Shown one piece after another: positions 21,600 through 37,257 of a stretch of 64,000 nt of DNA. Location of the stretch: assembly GCF_016545825.1 (NCBI RefSeq), contig NC_052618.1:1676461-1740460 (forward strand). Direction: 5' to 3'. How positions within the stretch are numbered: the first letter of the stretch is position 1; each line of letters begins with the position of its first letter. The stretch comes from Eucalyptus grandis (taxonomy: Eukaryota > Streptophyta > Magnoliopsida > Myrtales > Myrtaceae). Both the position numbers and the translations under genes were made by a program. Below the pieces are notes generated by a model. The model did not search any database and was not told the DNA's origin. It saw nothing but the letters and a program-made list of their open reading frames with translations.

Positions 21600-21742
21600 G
21601 TGGCAACAAGGATCAAGGTGCACGAGCTGAGGCAGAAGTCGAAGACCGACCTTCTGACCCAGCTAAAGGAACTCAAGGTCGAACTCGCCCTCCTTCGCGT
21701 CGCCAAGGTCACCGGTGGTGCCCCGAACAAGCTCTCCAAGAT
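21600..21742 (+). pseudogene. Ribosomal protein L35 (uL29), 5' exon fragment
   Basis: The frame reads [20 protein letters not shown] followed by [20 protein letters not shown] and APNKLSK, closely matching residues 1-47 of plant cytosolic 60S protein L35 ([10 protein letters not shown]...). It ends at a good donor (AAGAT then GTACGTCA). The usual start ATG is GTG here with one extra Thr codon, and the following ~75 residues (KVVR...KYAIKV) are not found in the next 3.6 kb. L35 binds rRNA near the nascent peptide exit site. This is a truncated genomic copy, not a working ribosomal gene, unless the missing exons are farther away or an upstream leader supplies a start. Confidence 0.75.
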
Positions 21743-23586
21743 GTACGTCACTGTTCTTACTTGATTTTCGTGATTTCAATGGTCTACATTGGAGCTTTTT
21801 TATGTTTTTGGTAGATGGTAATGTTGGGTTTGGGATGACCATGAGCTTTGGTTATGGTGGTTAAATTGGGTTTTTGCACATATTGAATTTCTTGTTTGTG
21901 GAAGTCAGTCAGAGCATGTTGTATTTGTTGCTGTTTATATGATGAATGATCAATGTTTTGGTGATGGGTACTTTTTGGCAATGGGTGGCCGGAAGCATGG
22001 GATGGTTATATTTTATAAGGCATTGGAAATTCAGAAAAACTCGATTGGTTGATGAATCTTGAGTGGATAAATGCAAAGAGTTGGCTTTTTGCAAGTAACT
22101 TACTGAGATTTCTTTGAAAGATGACGTCGCCAATCAGTTGCTGTGATGTTATGGTAGCTTACGAGTTGGCAACGCTCCTGCTTGTTCCGTGTGCTCCTCA
22201 GTGTCAACATCCCTTCAACATCCTACCCTGCAAACATAGCAATGTCATTTATAGCCATTGATGTGTGATAGAATTAAGCTTAAACCCATTGTCATGCTTT
22301 ATGAATTATCCATTTGCTCACGCCTAAACTTTTTGCCTAGAGACCTGTCATGGATTGAATTCGTCCATAGCAAGGAAACCTGACCTCTAAACCAAAATAT
22401 TAATTTGCATAGTCTTGCATTCGCATCTCTTACTTGTGTTTCTTTGCAATTTGTTACTAATGGCATTTTATCATGTCTGCATCGAATAAAAGATGGGTCT
22501 TATACGAATTGGCCCGATAGACGTCCCATCGTTCAATTGGGCGGATGATCCTTCATGCAATGTGGCGCTTATGCTTAGCGTGAAATCTCTTAAATATTGC
22601 AGACTTTTATTACATCATTAGCTGTGACTTTCTGTCTTTCTTTCATTTTCCTGAAATGTTAATTGTGTAGCAAAATAATAGTCATATTTCCATTGCTTTC
22701 TGCATTGCCCGTGAAAATTAGTCCTTTCGAAGACGACAAAACCTTTTTTGTTTAGACAAAAGCTAAACATTACGTGGTCCAATATATATTTTTTTATCTT
22801 CTTAATCTTCGTAATACGCATGATTAGTATTTTGGGAATTGAATATTTTCTCAATGAGCACGTTCAACAAATGTCTGGACGGTATTCGTAGATAAGATTT
22901 TCTTTTCTTCTTTTATGGCAAGGTCATTGAAGCCATACATGGTAGGTGGTGCTGGTGGTTAGGTGGAGGCTAGGCTGAATTTGTGTCCATTGAATGCAGT
23001 GTTGACAGAAGTTTCCAGCAACACAAACAACCATGTGTCTATGATATACATTTATATGTCCACGAAATGCTCGAGAAAGACTTACAAGAATACGTCGATG
23101 ACATCTAAAATCGAGAGTCAATAAATTCTCACGAAGGAATTCAACATTCTCACCATATGTTGCAAGACATCTGTCAAATGCAGCATTAAACTATAAATCA
23201 AAGATCTAAACAAAAATCAAATTCAGATTAATGTATGCAGCATAGGAATTCATAGAACCAAAAAGGGCGCAGAAGCAGACGTTTAGGTGATTGAATTATC
23301 TATCATTCAGACAACTTGTTAGTTCTCAGTGATCAAATGTATTCTCTAGGAAAACTTGGGAGGCAGTCCACGTCTCAGAGGCATGGCAAATAAGGTAAAA
23401 TAGTTTTTATAATAAAAAATGTCTTGAAGGGTAAGAAAGAAAAATTATATACAAGTGGAGGAGGGTCTTGTGATTCCCAGCCATATGGCTAGGAGTCTTA
23501 GTGGTTAATTGCAATGAAGAGGAAGTGCAATATTATCCTAGCAAAACTAGCGAGAAGAGGATAACAATAAATTTGGTTCGTTCTTA

Positions 23587-23815
23587 AAAGTAGTGAAAAC
23601 GATTCGAGTGTTTGAGGAAGATGAATATAAAATCTCTCTCTCTTGAGTTTTCGAGGAAATCTCCCTCCTCCCTCCCTCCCTCCCCATTGTTATCAATTAA
23701 AGTAGTGAAAACGATTTGATTGTTTGAGGAAGATGAATATGAAATCTCTCTCTCGAGTTTTTGAGGAAATCTCCCTCCCTCCCTCCCTCCCCCATTATTA
23801 TCAATTATGGTGATG
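23587..23815. repeat. ~114 bp tandem duplication
   Basis: Two adjacent copies share AGTAGTGAAAACGATT, TGTTTGAGGAAGATGAATAT, a CTCTCT tract, GAGGAAATCTCCCTCC and a (CCCT)n tract ending at TTATCAATTA. Copy two starts at ~23701. Divergence is a few percent plus microsatellite length changes. Confidence 0.85.
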
Positions 23816-25270
23816 ATCATACGAGGGTCCCAATCGTTTTTTCTAGGACTTGGACTTTATACCTTACGGTGGATAGGGGAAAATCATGTCCATTCAGTAG
23901 GGGGCACTTAATCACTAGCTATAAGGATAGTGTCCATCATCATTACTAACTTTTAATGCTAGAAAAATAAATATTTATCTATCATTACAATCCAATATTA
24001 TCTAATTAGTTATACTAAAATAGATTTTTAGACATTTAGTTTGTATAATTTAATGAGAGGGAGTCTTTCTTCTTTTCCAAATAAAAGTTCAAAAGCTTTC
24101 GTTAAGTAGTAGTAGAGGTTTTAGAAGGTTTAGTAAGTTGTTGTTTAACCATATGACTATTTGTCTCCAAATATATATATATATATATTGTAATTCAAAG
24201 TATGAAAAGAACTTGAGAAACATTGTTAAAGTCTCCAATTTAATTACAAATATCTTATTATGTAATGAATTCTAACATTGCACATTGAACTACGAATAAA
24301 ACTTATATGATAAAAAAAAATTGTTTCAACAAATAGGTATTCACATCATGTTGCATATTATATGTTAAGGGAAGTTATGCAATAAAACCTAATATTATCT
24401 TCATTCAGGTATTGTACCCAACAATCAACACCACTTGTCATGGATTGAGTAGAGGCGAAATGGGCCTTTTTAACTTGGCAATCGGGCATCGTCACAGGTA
24501 AAGTCACAATCAAAAGCAAAATGAAAGAAATAGAATAGGCAATTGAATCATAAACTAAACTTAATGAATTGCTTCTTGGCCTTAGTTTTGACGAAAGACC
24601 CGACCAAGTGGACCCGAGAAGTGCTTAATGCGGTGGCATAAGAGCTAAATTTGTCTCCAACTATGTGGCCTTGTAAGTCTCCAATAGGGGTTGCCGTGTG
24701 ATGAGCATACGAATTGCAAGCAAACGTGGGAATGTATTTTGAGAAAATGCAAAAGTTTTTTGAACTAAAAGGGTTTTTTTGAAATTGAAATAGTATTTGG
24801 TAGAGTGCTTTTTAAAAATACATTAAAAAGCAATTTGATGTAAATGCCGTTCATAGTTTATAAAGGATTTTTGGTAAATTTCAATGTTATAAGAAACCTC
24901 AAAGCTATGGCACACTAACCTATGGCAATTTGACCTTGGTGTTAATAGAGGAGAGCCCGTGATCTTTTGCACGATCCCAACTCCTTTAATATCAAGTTGA
25001 ACTTCGCGTAGAAACATGAAATTGAAAGAGGAACTTAGGTAGGTGCAATAGATTAATTCCTCTTTCCATTTCTTTAGTACATTTCGTACACGAGGTTTTG
25101 GGTCTTTTGAGAGGTCATCAGCAATATAACATATGAAAAAAGAAGAAGAAGAAGATATTAATTATGATCAATTTAACTTATTTTGATTTATTTATATGAA
25201 CGTCAAACCCCCTTACTAAAACACATAGATACTAAAAAAAAAAAAAAAAGCAAATCAGCAGCAGGCCTCC

Positions 25271-25290
25271 CAAAAGCCCAGACACGGGCT
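25271..25290. promoter_or_regulatory. Possible site II promoter motif of RPN11
   Basis: The text AAAAGCCCAGACACGGGC contains AGCCCA, the complement of the TGGGCT site II element bound by TCP factors and common in plant ribosomal and proteasome promoters. It lies ~100 bases before the start codon. No clear TATA box accompanies it. Confidence 0.3.
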
Positions 25291-25375
25291 TTGGCTTGCA
25301 GCAAAAGATTCGTCTCCTTTCTTCTCCTCCTCTTCTCCATCGGTTCACAGCAGCAACAGAGAATCCCGAAGTTGG

Positions 25376-28169
<2,794 letters not shown>

Positions 28170-28691
28170 GGCCCTCCGAATCGGCATCTTATGTCACCTG
28201 CATTCTGCACAACTCTGTATCATCTTTTGCGGCGGTGTTCCGGGACTAATTATTACATCGGCTTGATCAGTAGACGCTGCAGCTTGTAAGAAATCTAGCC
28301 CTTTGTTCTCTGCTTTGCTTGTATCCCCATTCAAACAATTCAGTTACCAATTTGTTCTTATCCAAGAAAGGGAAAGGAAAGGAGACGGTTTGTCCGCGAG
28401 CCTCTGTGACATGATCTCTGATACTAAATAACGGGGCAGGTCTCCTGTCTCCGTTCAGTGGGGGACGATGAATGGAGTTGACAAAGATGTAGCCACCGCA
28501 TCGCCCCGTGGGCGGACATGAGACAAGAACTTGGGCATGCATCGTCATTGCTTTACTTAGCAGCCACACGAGCCAAACGTTGTGAAGAGTGCCTCCACAA
28601 CATAAAGTGTTTATGTTTTACAATTCTAATTAGAAGTAACACAGCGATGAAATCTTAAAGTAACTTATACCGGAATACACACTCGGCATCT

Positions 28692-29231
28692 TTAGGTTGT
28701 CATTGTACCGTACCTGAGTCGCATAGCCAAGTGGTGCGACATGTTGGCGCCGCCGTCACCAGCAAGGAAGAGCCGATCGAAGTTGGCATGGTCCCTGAGC
28801 CACAGCTCGCACCGGGCTTCCTCCGAAGTGATCCACTGCAGAGCAGCCCAGGAAACATCGTAGGCCGTGGGGAGGGCGTGCTCGGGACTCGGCGATAGTC
28901 AACGGAGATGAGGACAATGTTGCACTCGGCAACAAGGGCATTGAGGCTGGAGTAATATTTGGGGTCAGCAATGGAGGAGATGATGAAGGCCCCGCCGTGG
29001 AAGTAGAGGACGAGGGGGAGTTTTTGTGGTGGCGGATGCCAAGGAGGGGCGGTAGATCCGGGCAGAGACGCCAGCGTCGGGGAGGATGAGAATGTCCTTG
29101 GATTTGACTCCGGTCTCGGGGTCAAGGCCAGGTGGGGCGATCTCGAAGCCGGCAAGGCGTTCGAAGGTGCCGTCCTTGTAGACTCTGATGTAGGGGAAGA
29201 TCTCGAGCGAAACCTCCTTGGATGAATCCAT
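28692..29231 (-). pseudogene. CXE-type carboxylesterase pseudogene
   Basis: The minus strand begins MDSSKEVSLEIFPYIRVYKD, then ETGVKSKDILILPDAGVSAR: the N-terminus of plant CXE/GID1-like alpha/beta hydrolases. A frameshift in an A5 run (~29020) leads to KLPLVLYFHGGAF (oxyanion-hole HGG motif) and LNALVAECNIVLISVDYRR; a second shift of one base (~28885) leads to EHALPTAYDVSWAALQW and DRLFLAGDGGANMSHHLA. The nucleophile motif GDSAGAN of the family is GDGGAN here, one codon shorter and without Ser, so catalysis would be lost even if the frames were restored. The remaining ~150 residues, with the catalytic Asp and His, are missing. Two frameshifts, a lost nucleophile and truncation make this dead. 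Confidence 0.82.
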
Positions 29232-29233
29232 GT

Positions 29234-29253
29234 GAGAGAGAGAGAGAGAGAGG
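29234..29253. repeat. GA microsatellite in carboxylesterase leader
   Basis: About nine GA units immediately upstream (minus-strand sense) of the carboxylesterase start codon. Confidence 0.85.
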
Positions 29254-30159
29254 TCAACGATATTGATCAGAGATAGGTGAAGATGATGAATTGAGAGACA
29301 AGAAACAGCGATGGCTCGAAGAGGGAAAGAAAGCGGGTCTATTTATTGAGGAGGAAGTTCTGGTAACTACAAGCAATAACAACTTAGGGAAACAACAATG
29401 GGTTTATTCATCTATTTTTTCCTTGAATAATATATAGCTAATGTTTGTTCGTGAAGTAATGAGATTGTGCATGCCATCATTTGCTCTTTTATACTCAATG
29501 GATGAATACTTCTCCGGGATGTGGTGCAATTGTGAGCGCTCTACATAAAAGTCCATTTCAATTTAAAAGAAAAAAAGAAACCATTTTTACTAGAAAGCTC
29601 CTCCTTCTAAGACATTTCAATGTCAAAGGGAAGCATTCAATCACACCATAAGGACTTAACTTTTATTACTTATTAAAACAAACTATTCTCCCAAGAAAAC
29701 AAAAAACTTGCAGCTGTAATAGAAGATAAACAATTCCAAAAGATAAAATGAAAAGCATATAATATGCAAAATTTACCTTTCAGCAAAGCTTGAAATTCGT
29801 CTAATTTGTATAAATCGAAACTTTCCTAAGAAATGCATATGTAGGGTTTTTTTAGGTGTGCTTTTCTAAGAAATGTGATACCATTTTCATATTGACGGTG
29901 TCAAGTGTGATATCCTGAAATTTGGCCCTATTTCGAATATATGAAATTGTTGTTTCGTTGACAGGCTTATGGTTGTTTATGCGCTTATTTTCAAAAGCTT
30001 TAAAGATAAAAAAAAAAAAAACAGTTGCCCAAGTTTATTTTAAAAATGATTGTTGGGCAAGAAATAGAGAAAAAAAATGAGATGTCAGGTTTGGATGGCA
30101 AAATTTATTGGATCAATAAGTTTAAACTAGGTGTGTGTAAAATTTGATGGATTAATTTT
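29254..30159. other. Intergenic, no gene seen
   Basis: AT-rich flank between the carboxylesterase remnant and the right arm. An A12 tract lies near 30009. No coding signature. Confidence 0.5.
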
Positions 30160-33100
30160 GGGGGGATAAATCAATAGTTCCCCAATCCACCTTTGCCAAA
30201 ACGCACTCCAATTTCAGACCTAAAACTTAACCCATTTTTGAAAAGTGAAACAATCAAAAGGAGGGCAAAAAAAGGAAGAATCTCCTGAGGTTAGGAGGAA
30301 TGATGGGGAAAAAATATCCTCATTTTCATTGACTAAGGATGTTTCTTTTGTCGAATTGCCCTAGCGATACAGCTTAAAGAGGGATCCAGAGGGAATAGTT
30401 GGAAATAATTTGAAGGTAAATGATGATTTCTAATAAAATAATTTACACAAGAATTTTAAGACCACGACTAATCTTACCGACAAACTGTTATAAGAAACTA
30501 CAAACAAAAAGATAAGTCCACCATAATTAGAGGCGTCCCCCAACCTCTTCTCACATTTCACCATAACTAGAGGCATCCCCCAACTTCTTTTCGCCCGTGA
30601 AGGCTGATGTGGTAATTTTTAAATATTTTTTTTTGACTTTTTAATTAATTTTTTTTCTTGTCCTTTTCTTTTTCCTCCTTGTTCTTGGCCTTCTTCTCGC
30701 GCAATGCAATGGCAAGTCGGCGAGCTAGCCTTCATTGTGGCTGAAAAATCAAATTTCAGAAGTAAGTTTGATTGTAATTTTGGGATGAGCTGAATAGACA
30801 TTACTTTTATTTTGGAGGGCTATTTTGTAGGGTTGATCCAAAAAAAGAAAAAAAAAAGAAAAAGAAAAAGGCTGGGACTGAAAGAATTCAGTGCAAGACG
30901 TGTTGCTTTTAAAGTTTAGAAAATGTGAATCTTTCCTACTTTGGTAAGTTAAACAATTATTATGTATCAACTATTTTCAGAAACCGTAATCCACTTTTTG
31001 GCTCATTTTGGGCCATTTTCGAGTTTATGCCGTGATTTTTGTTGCTCAATTCAATAATGTAGTCAATTAGTTAAGTAAGCCAATAGAGGAAATAATTGAA
31101 GAATCCAAGCTAGGCAAGACTAAATTTTTGGCCTGACCCAAAATGAGCTATAAGGTAGAATCAGCGAAAAAGGACTGCCACTTCAGTCTTGGCCTTCAGG
31201 TTTTTATTTGCACCTGTGTACAAAATAAATTCATTAACTTGCCATTCCCAATGTTGCTTTTTCGGTAATGACTTTATACACGAGAGTCATAATAATGAAA
31301 AAGAAAAACAAAATCGGACATGTCCATGACCGTGAGTTGAGAGAAACAACGGTTAGGTTGATGAGAGGGGGGTGGGGTACACGAAAAAGAAATAAGAGAG
31401 TAGAAAATTGATAAATAGCTTATGCGACGTGGAGCTCCATCTCCTGTCAAGAGTAGATCACCTGGCTAAGAGGAAAATTGGAATGATTAGATATCCTACC
31501 GACGACCGCCCACCCTTTGGATATGAAATGTGGTAGGTGCGTGGGAGATTTGAGAAGACACCGTGGTTTGTGAAAGAAAATAATTCTACTTATTTTTACC
31601 TCAAGTTAAAATTAAAATTGCTTTGGATATGTTGATGTATAATAGAAAATCTCTAACAAACTCACAAATTTAATAGCCAAAGTCCTAGATAATTACCTCA
31701 AGTTTGCGAAAAAAGAAGTTTTATTGGACAAATAGGTTGAATTAAAAATAATCACAAAAGACAAACTTTATCATAAATAGTAATGAGCACATAAAATCTC
31801 TAGATAATTTAGCTTGAGTTCGAGAAAAATGAGGATTTATTGGAAAGATAGGGTTGAATTAAACCTAATCACAAAAAAAAAAAAAACATTTATCATAAAT
31901 AGTAATGAACATGTGTTCGTGTAATATTATTGCATCTATCCACAGAATCTTAGGACTTTGCTAGGAACTTTTTTAGGTTACTGATGTCAAGATTATGGAT
32001 GTATTACACCCTTATACTAATTATGTAAGAAAACATATGTTTAGAATTTTATGCTTAAACAATTTATCTATAATTTAATTCAATAACTATATACGTGTGT
32101 ATATATGTCAACAACCATATATCTTCAACCACATATTTATGACGTTTCAAGTTTGTGTGGTGGTTGTTTATTCAATTTTTGTGTGAAGATTAAAAAGAGT
32201 ATCCAAACAAAAGAATTAACATAAGGATGATTTACAAGCACCATCCATGTGAAAAATGCCTCGGATAAAATTTGGGGGAAAATATGACTTTTATGGATTT
32301 AACAAGAGCTAAAAGGTTGTGACTATTCATGAAGAAACAAGCAAACTCAAAGTCTCTAATCGGATCAAAAAGATAGATTTGCATATTTTCACCCATCGAC
32401 AAGAAAAAAAAGAGAGTAAATATCTAGGAAAAAACTGAAAGGATGCAATCATTTAGGACAAATTGGTTCAATATCTTTCTCAATAAGAAGTTTGTATTTA
32501 GATTGTAACCATTTCAAAGAAAGATTTATAGGATACCACATTTGGAGGCAATATGGCTCCTTATGTAGTCTATGTGACTAATCTTCATAATTGAACCTTC
32601 TCAAACTTGAAATCTTTCAACTTCTTTTTTGCTTCCTCTTTTATGTAGCGTATGTGACCTATCTTCATAATTACTAGTCAATTTGGAAAAACAAAAAAGT
32701 AACTATTTGCATGAAAAATAACTTTATACATTTTTCCATGAGCCAATCATCAAGCACACAGAAGTATCGACAAGAAAAAGAAGAAACCAAATTTTAGTGA
32801 AAAAAATTAACCTTTTTTTTTTAATACCATTCTTTCCTTCTGCCTCTTTTTCTTTGAAAGAGCTCTTTGAACTTTTATCTCCACCTCACAATATAGCAGT
32901 AGATAGCTGAAATCTGTTGACATTGATAACGCATCTCAAACATCCTGATCTTTTCATGAGATACCATGCTCAACTTGGACCTTGGGCACAAATTTCCTTA
33001 ACCATGCCTCTAAAGTCTATTCCTCTTGTCTATAGAGTGAAAAACAATTCCTCACAATTCTAAAAATAAGATCAAAATTATGTTCCCCTATTTTAAAATG

Positions 33101-36100
33101 GGCAAGAAATGAAGGCTCATGTCGAAAAGGGCAAGCATCAGCATGCCCTTTCTAGCGTGATATAAAGAGGGAAATCAAGAAAATGGGAATGGGGACATGC
33201 TTTTTCTACTCCTCATAAAACCATTATCTCATAGCTACCAAGCTTGAACTGAGAGTCACTTCAAGAAAAGACGATAATCATCAATTTTACAAAACAAAAC
33301 AATGAAAATCAAATCAACAAAAGACCAATATTGCACCTAACACCTCAATTTCTTCCTCTATAAAATGACTATCGAGCCCGTGCAGCTTCCATCCTAATTC
33401 TGAATCATCCCATCGTTCCTCTTCCTTTTACTTCCATTCCGGTTCCTCTCCAAAGAAGAGGATGCTTTCTTCTTTCTTGTTTCAAAGCAATTCCCCAAGC
33501 AACTTCATTTCAGGATGAGACACCACATACCGAGATACTTATTATTTTATTATTTTTATATTTTCGCACTGTGTTTTGGTGAATAAAAAACTCACCGCTT
33601 CAATTTATCTTTTTGAAATATTAATTACACTAAAAAAAAAAGGCAGTGTAAAGTATCTTGAGATTGCAAATAATAATCATAAAATGTTTCATAATTCATT
33701 AGCCATTGAGGAAAACCTCAACAAAATTTAATTCATCTAACTTGCATGTGATTTTCATCAATTTGGCAAAGGAGCTTGTGCATCTATTTATTCCCTCCAA
33801 AGACATGTATACATAAAATAAAATAATAATAGAAAAACCTAGTCAATGATTAGACGTATTGATTAAGGAAAATATTTTCTTGATCAAAACTATTAAACTC
33901 CGGTCATCTTTGGATCAAAATTAATTTTTTCTTTTGGGGCCAGTAAATCTTTAATATCCATCAACTATCTTTTTAACTAAAAAAAAAAAAGAGAAAAGAT
34001 AATTTAAATAGCTATTTAGCTACTTGGCAAATTTTAAGAAAACATGGCCGTCAGAGTTCCTTTGCTTCTCTTCTCCTAATGGGAACAGAAGACGGGCAAT
34101 TTATTTTTCCTTTTATGTATATTTCTCTATTTTTGGCCTGCCCCACCACCTCTTTTCCCTTGGTGGCCCATCTGCCATCTGGGTGTCTTTATTATTTGTT
34201 ATTTTCTTTTTGGGTCATGTGGGTTTCTTGATTATGTGTTCAAGGTCCCTCCTCTCTCTCTACTCTCTTCTCTCTCCGTGGAATTTTAAATTTGTTACCG
34301 TTGTTTCCAGTCTCTCATCTGCATCGGGATGTCTTTTTACTCGAAACCCTACATTTTACTTTAGGAAAAACATGGAGAAAAAATTATCATTGTTTAAAAA
34401 GTGAGAGTGTATCATATGTGTGAAAGTATAGTATTTTAAGATTAGATATGGTGCAAATTGCAATTTCGAATAAGTAAAGATGGTTAGGTTTTTTGCAATG
34501 TTTCTATAAAATGTTTTGGAAATATCCATATAATAATTTGGACTTTGGTGGATACGATTAGATTTGTCCGACTATCCCTAATCTTATCGACTTTTATTTC
34601 TATTTGCCTCTTCAAATGAAGGGGATCCCATTGACAAATACTTTGTGAATTGTTTGCCCATACACTTGCATTTACGAAAAAGAGTGAAGATAAAATTCAA
34701 AGAAAAACTGATTTATTTATTTATTTATGAGTCTTCAAATTCCCTATCTCATTAAGCTGCCAAACACGCTGAAAGAAAGAAATTGTCATCCCATTTTTGC
34801 ACCGTTTTCCGGTCCATTGTTAAATACATGGGCATATATTTGCTAAGGCGACTAATTAAGGAGATATTATAATTTTCAGTGCGGGTATATTTTCGAGAGC
34901 GTTGAGCGTCACATGGTAAGGGTGTGCATGAAAAAAAATTTGAAACAAAAATTGATTTCTCAATTTCTATTTCAGAAATTAAGAAGTTAAAATTTTAGCT
35001 TCTAATTTCTTCTTCAAATCCATTTTTGGAATAAAGATCTATTCTAGAAATAGAAAAATCAAATTGTGTTACCAAACAAATTGATGTTCCAAACTTGTTT
35101 TGGGAAACAGAGAAATAGAGAAATAGAAAAGTAGAAATTTTATCATGCGCGCCCCAAATAAGCAGAACAAAGCTAAGCACTTCCTTTCTTGTTTAGTAAT
35201 TGAGCCATAAACTCTCCATGAACTCTTCTAACGGTGGAGACCATAGAGTTTGCACATCCTTCAAAGGACAATTCTAGGTATATGGTGATGAATGCCTCAG
35301 AACTCACATAATTTTAACCAAAAAATGATAGCACCTATTTCCACCATATAAATTACTTTATAAATTGCTTTATACACACCATATAATTTAAATTTAAATA
35401 GTTCAAATAGCCATCTTCGGGCCCCATTAATGGTAAGATAGATAGGAAAGAGGAAAAGCATACATCTAACCAGGGTCTATGCACTTTCATTAATAATTGT
35501 TTCTTCTTTCCAATTATCTTTTTTTTTTATTTACAAGAGTCCCGTGAAATTTGAGTATTTTCACGAGCTTAGTGGCTTGGAATACGAGAATACTGACAAA
35601 GTTATGATGTGTTAAACAATTATATACAATCTCTCTATAAATATTAATTTCTAATAAGTTCAAATTCTTTTCTAAGCAGAAATTTTTGGTTAAAATTGTG
35701 AACTTTTTATGATTATAACTTAGGTTTGGGACGTCCGATTAATAAAGATTACCAACAAGATTCAAATTAATCGGTTGCCCACTTTTGAACCCATATTTAG
35801 CATCCTAGAAAGAAATTTTCCCTTTTCTCTTTTTGAGACTTATACTTAGATGATTTTCATATCGGCTTCCATAGTGCCATTTTCTCTCCCATAAATGCTT
35901 TACATAAATACTAAATGGCAAATTTAGATGGAAAGGAAACCTTGGAAGGACAAGGCTCTTGACAACTTATGGAAATTAGTGCTTTTAGTTGCATAGCATT
36001 CTCATGAGAGGTATCAATGACAACAATACCATAATTTTGTTTTTTCCCTTTTCCTTTTTGGTTAGAACCAATATGTCTTCACGTAAAATATTGAAATAAG

Positions 36101-36605
36101 CACCATCCAATAATACTTTATTCTCTTCATTCAAACGGACGAGAGACAAAAAAATCATACAAAATCCAAAGCTTGGGATAGTCCGCAGCTTCCTGGACCT
36201 TGGGGTCATTGTTATTTAGACCGGATCATTGGAAGAAATGTCATAGGAATCAATCATGCAGGGCAATGGAGCACTCCTTCAATTGCTGCTTTAATAGTAT
36301 CTTCAATAGATGTGCCCCACTTTCTGTTTATTTTCGTAATCCGTAACAACATGTAAGAATAGACCACTTGGATCTAGGAGTAGGACCATCCTCTTCTAGG
36401 AAATCAGGAAGCTTTAAGTTCAACATCAGAAAATGACCGAAAGGGCCTTGACATCCTTCTCAAGTATTTATTTTTAGTCATTATTATTCTGTTTAATACA
36501 ATTCCCACTTTCTTGCATTCAATTTCCACATCTATTCCTCAATAGGTGCATGGGGCTAGGATATAGCTAGGTACCTATTATTCGTGATTCTATAGAAAAA
36601 TACTA
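30160..36605 (-). repeat. 6 kb inverted repeat, right arm
   Basis: Reverse-oriented partner of 6886-12945. It starts at GGGGGATAAATCAATAG and runs collinearly with the complement of the left arm to ATTCTATAGAAAAATAC at its end, where the left-arm text (~6890-6985) is cut off at the start of the transporter repeat. Relative to the left arm it lacks ~25 bases of a poly-pyrimidine run near 30280 and carries an extra ~240 bp element near 34918. Collinear anchors along the whole length rule out chance similarity. No protein family is recognisable. Confidence 0.85.
34918..35160. mobile_element. Short TIR element inserted only in right arm
   Basis: At the position equal to the left arm at ~8405, the right arm gains ~240 bases starting GGTGTGCATGA and ending, complemented, GGCGCGCATGATAAAA, so the ends are inverted repeats of ~11 bases. 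TAAG occurs on both sides. The interior is rich in AGAAATAGAAA-type text with opposite-strand partners. It fits a small hAT-like MITE that inserted after the arms were duplicated. Confidence 0.6.
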
Positions 36606-36635
36606 TTAAAATTGGAAACCGCGCTCATCTCTAGT

Positions 36636-36715
36636 TGGAATATACACATAATACGCACGATACTGGCACGGCACATGTACGATGCTAGCACGACATGTGC
36701 ATAACACACTTAGGA
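36636..36715. repeat. GCACG-rich boundary repeat, copy 1
   Basis: Starts GGAATATACACATAATACGC and contains GGCACGGCACATGTACGATG and GCTAGCACGACATGTGCATAAC. Related blocks sit at 38639-38742 and 40893-40998. Each is built of degenerate ~20 base units around GCACGATG(C)TAGCAC with inverted-repeat character (ACGTGCACGATGCTAGCAC). Confidence 0.65.
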
Positions 36716-37257
36716 GTCCAACGCCTATTAGAAAAAGTAGGAAAAGGGAACCCACCGCGCTGTAGGAATTATGCCTCCTCCTATGCGATTGCAGCATCTA
36801 TAGTTTGCATCGTGCTAGGTTTTGGTTAGTCCCTCTCCTCCTCTCTCAAGCTCTCTAGCATTGTAACCAATATTTCCAAGCATTCCATCAAGTTTTTCCA
36901 TAAAAACTAATCAATTCCTTGTAAATCAATGATGTTGCCCAAAAAACAATAACAATAATTTAGTTATATTTGAGTGCACTTTTTTTTTTTTTAGCTTTAT
37001 TACTAATAAAAATGATAAATCTACTACCAAAGGTCCTTTTTTTAATGCATAAAAAAGCAACAAAAATTACTTAATTTTATATAACATCATCCACTTTTTC
37101 CTTCTTTTTTAGCAAATTTGGGATAAATCATCCTAGAAAATAGTTCCTGGAAAATAATTCACAGAATATTTTATTTTTCATTATTATTTTTTCAATTTCT
37201 TATATGAGGCCAAATTTACTTGGAATATTAGTATAACAAATAAGATTTTTGGTAGAA

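Larger units (their letters stand above)
21743..25375. other. Intergenic, no intact gene seen
   Basis: AT-rich DNA after the L35 fragment. It contains a tandem duplication (23587-23815), an AT microsatellite near 24173-24189 and a GAA tract near 25141. No exon is supported. The last ~130 bases are the probable RPN11 promoter and leader. Confidence 0.5.
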
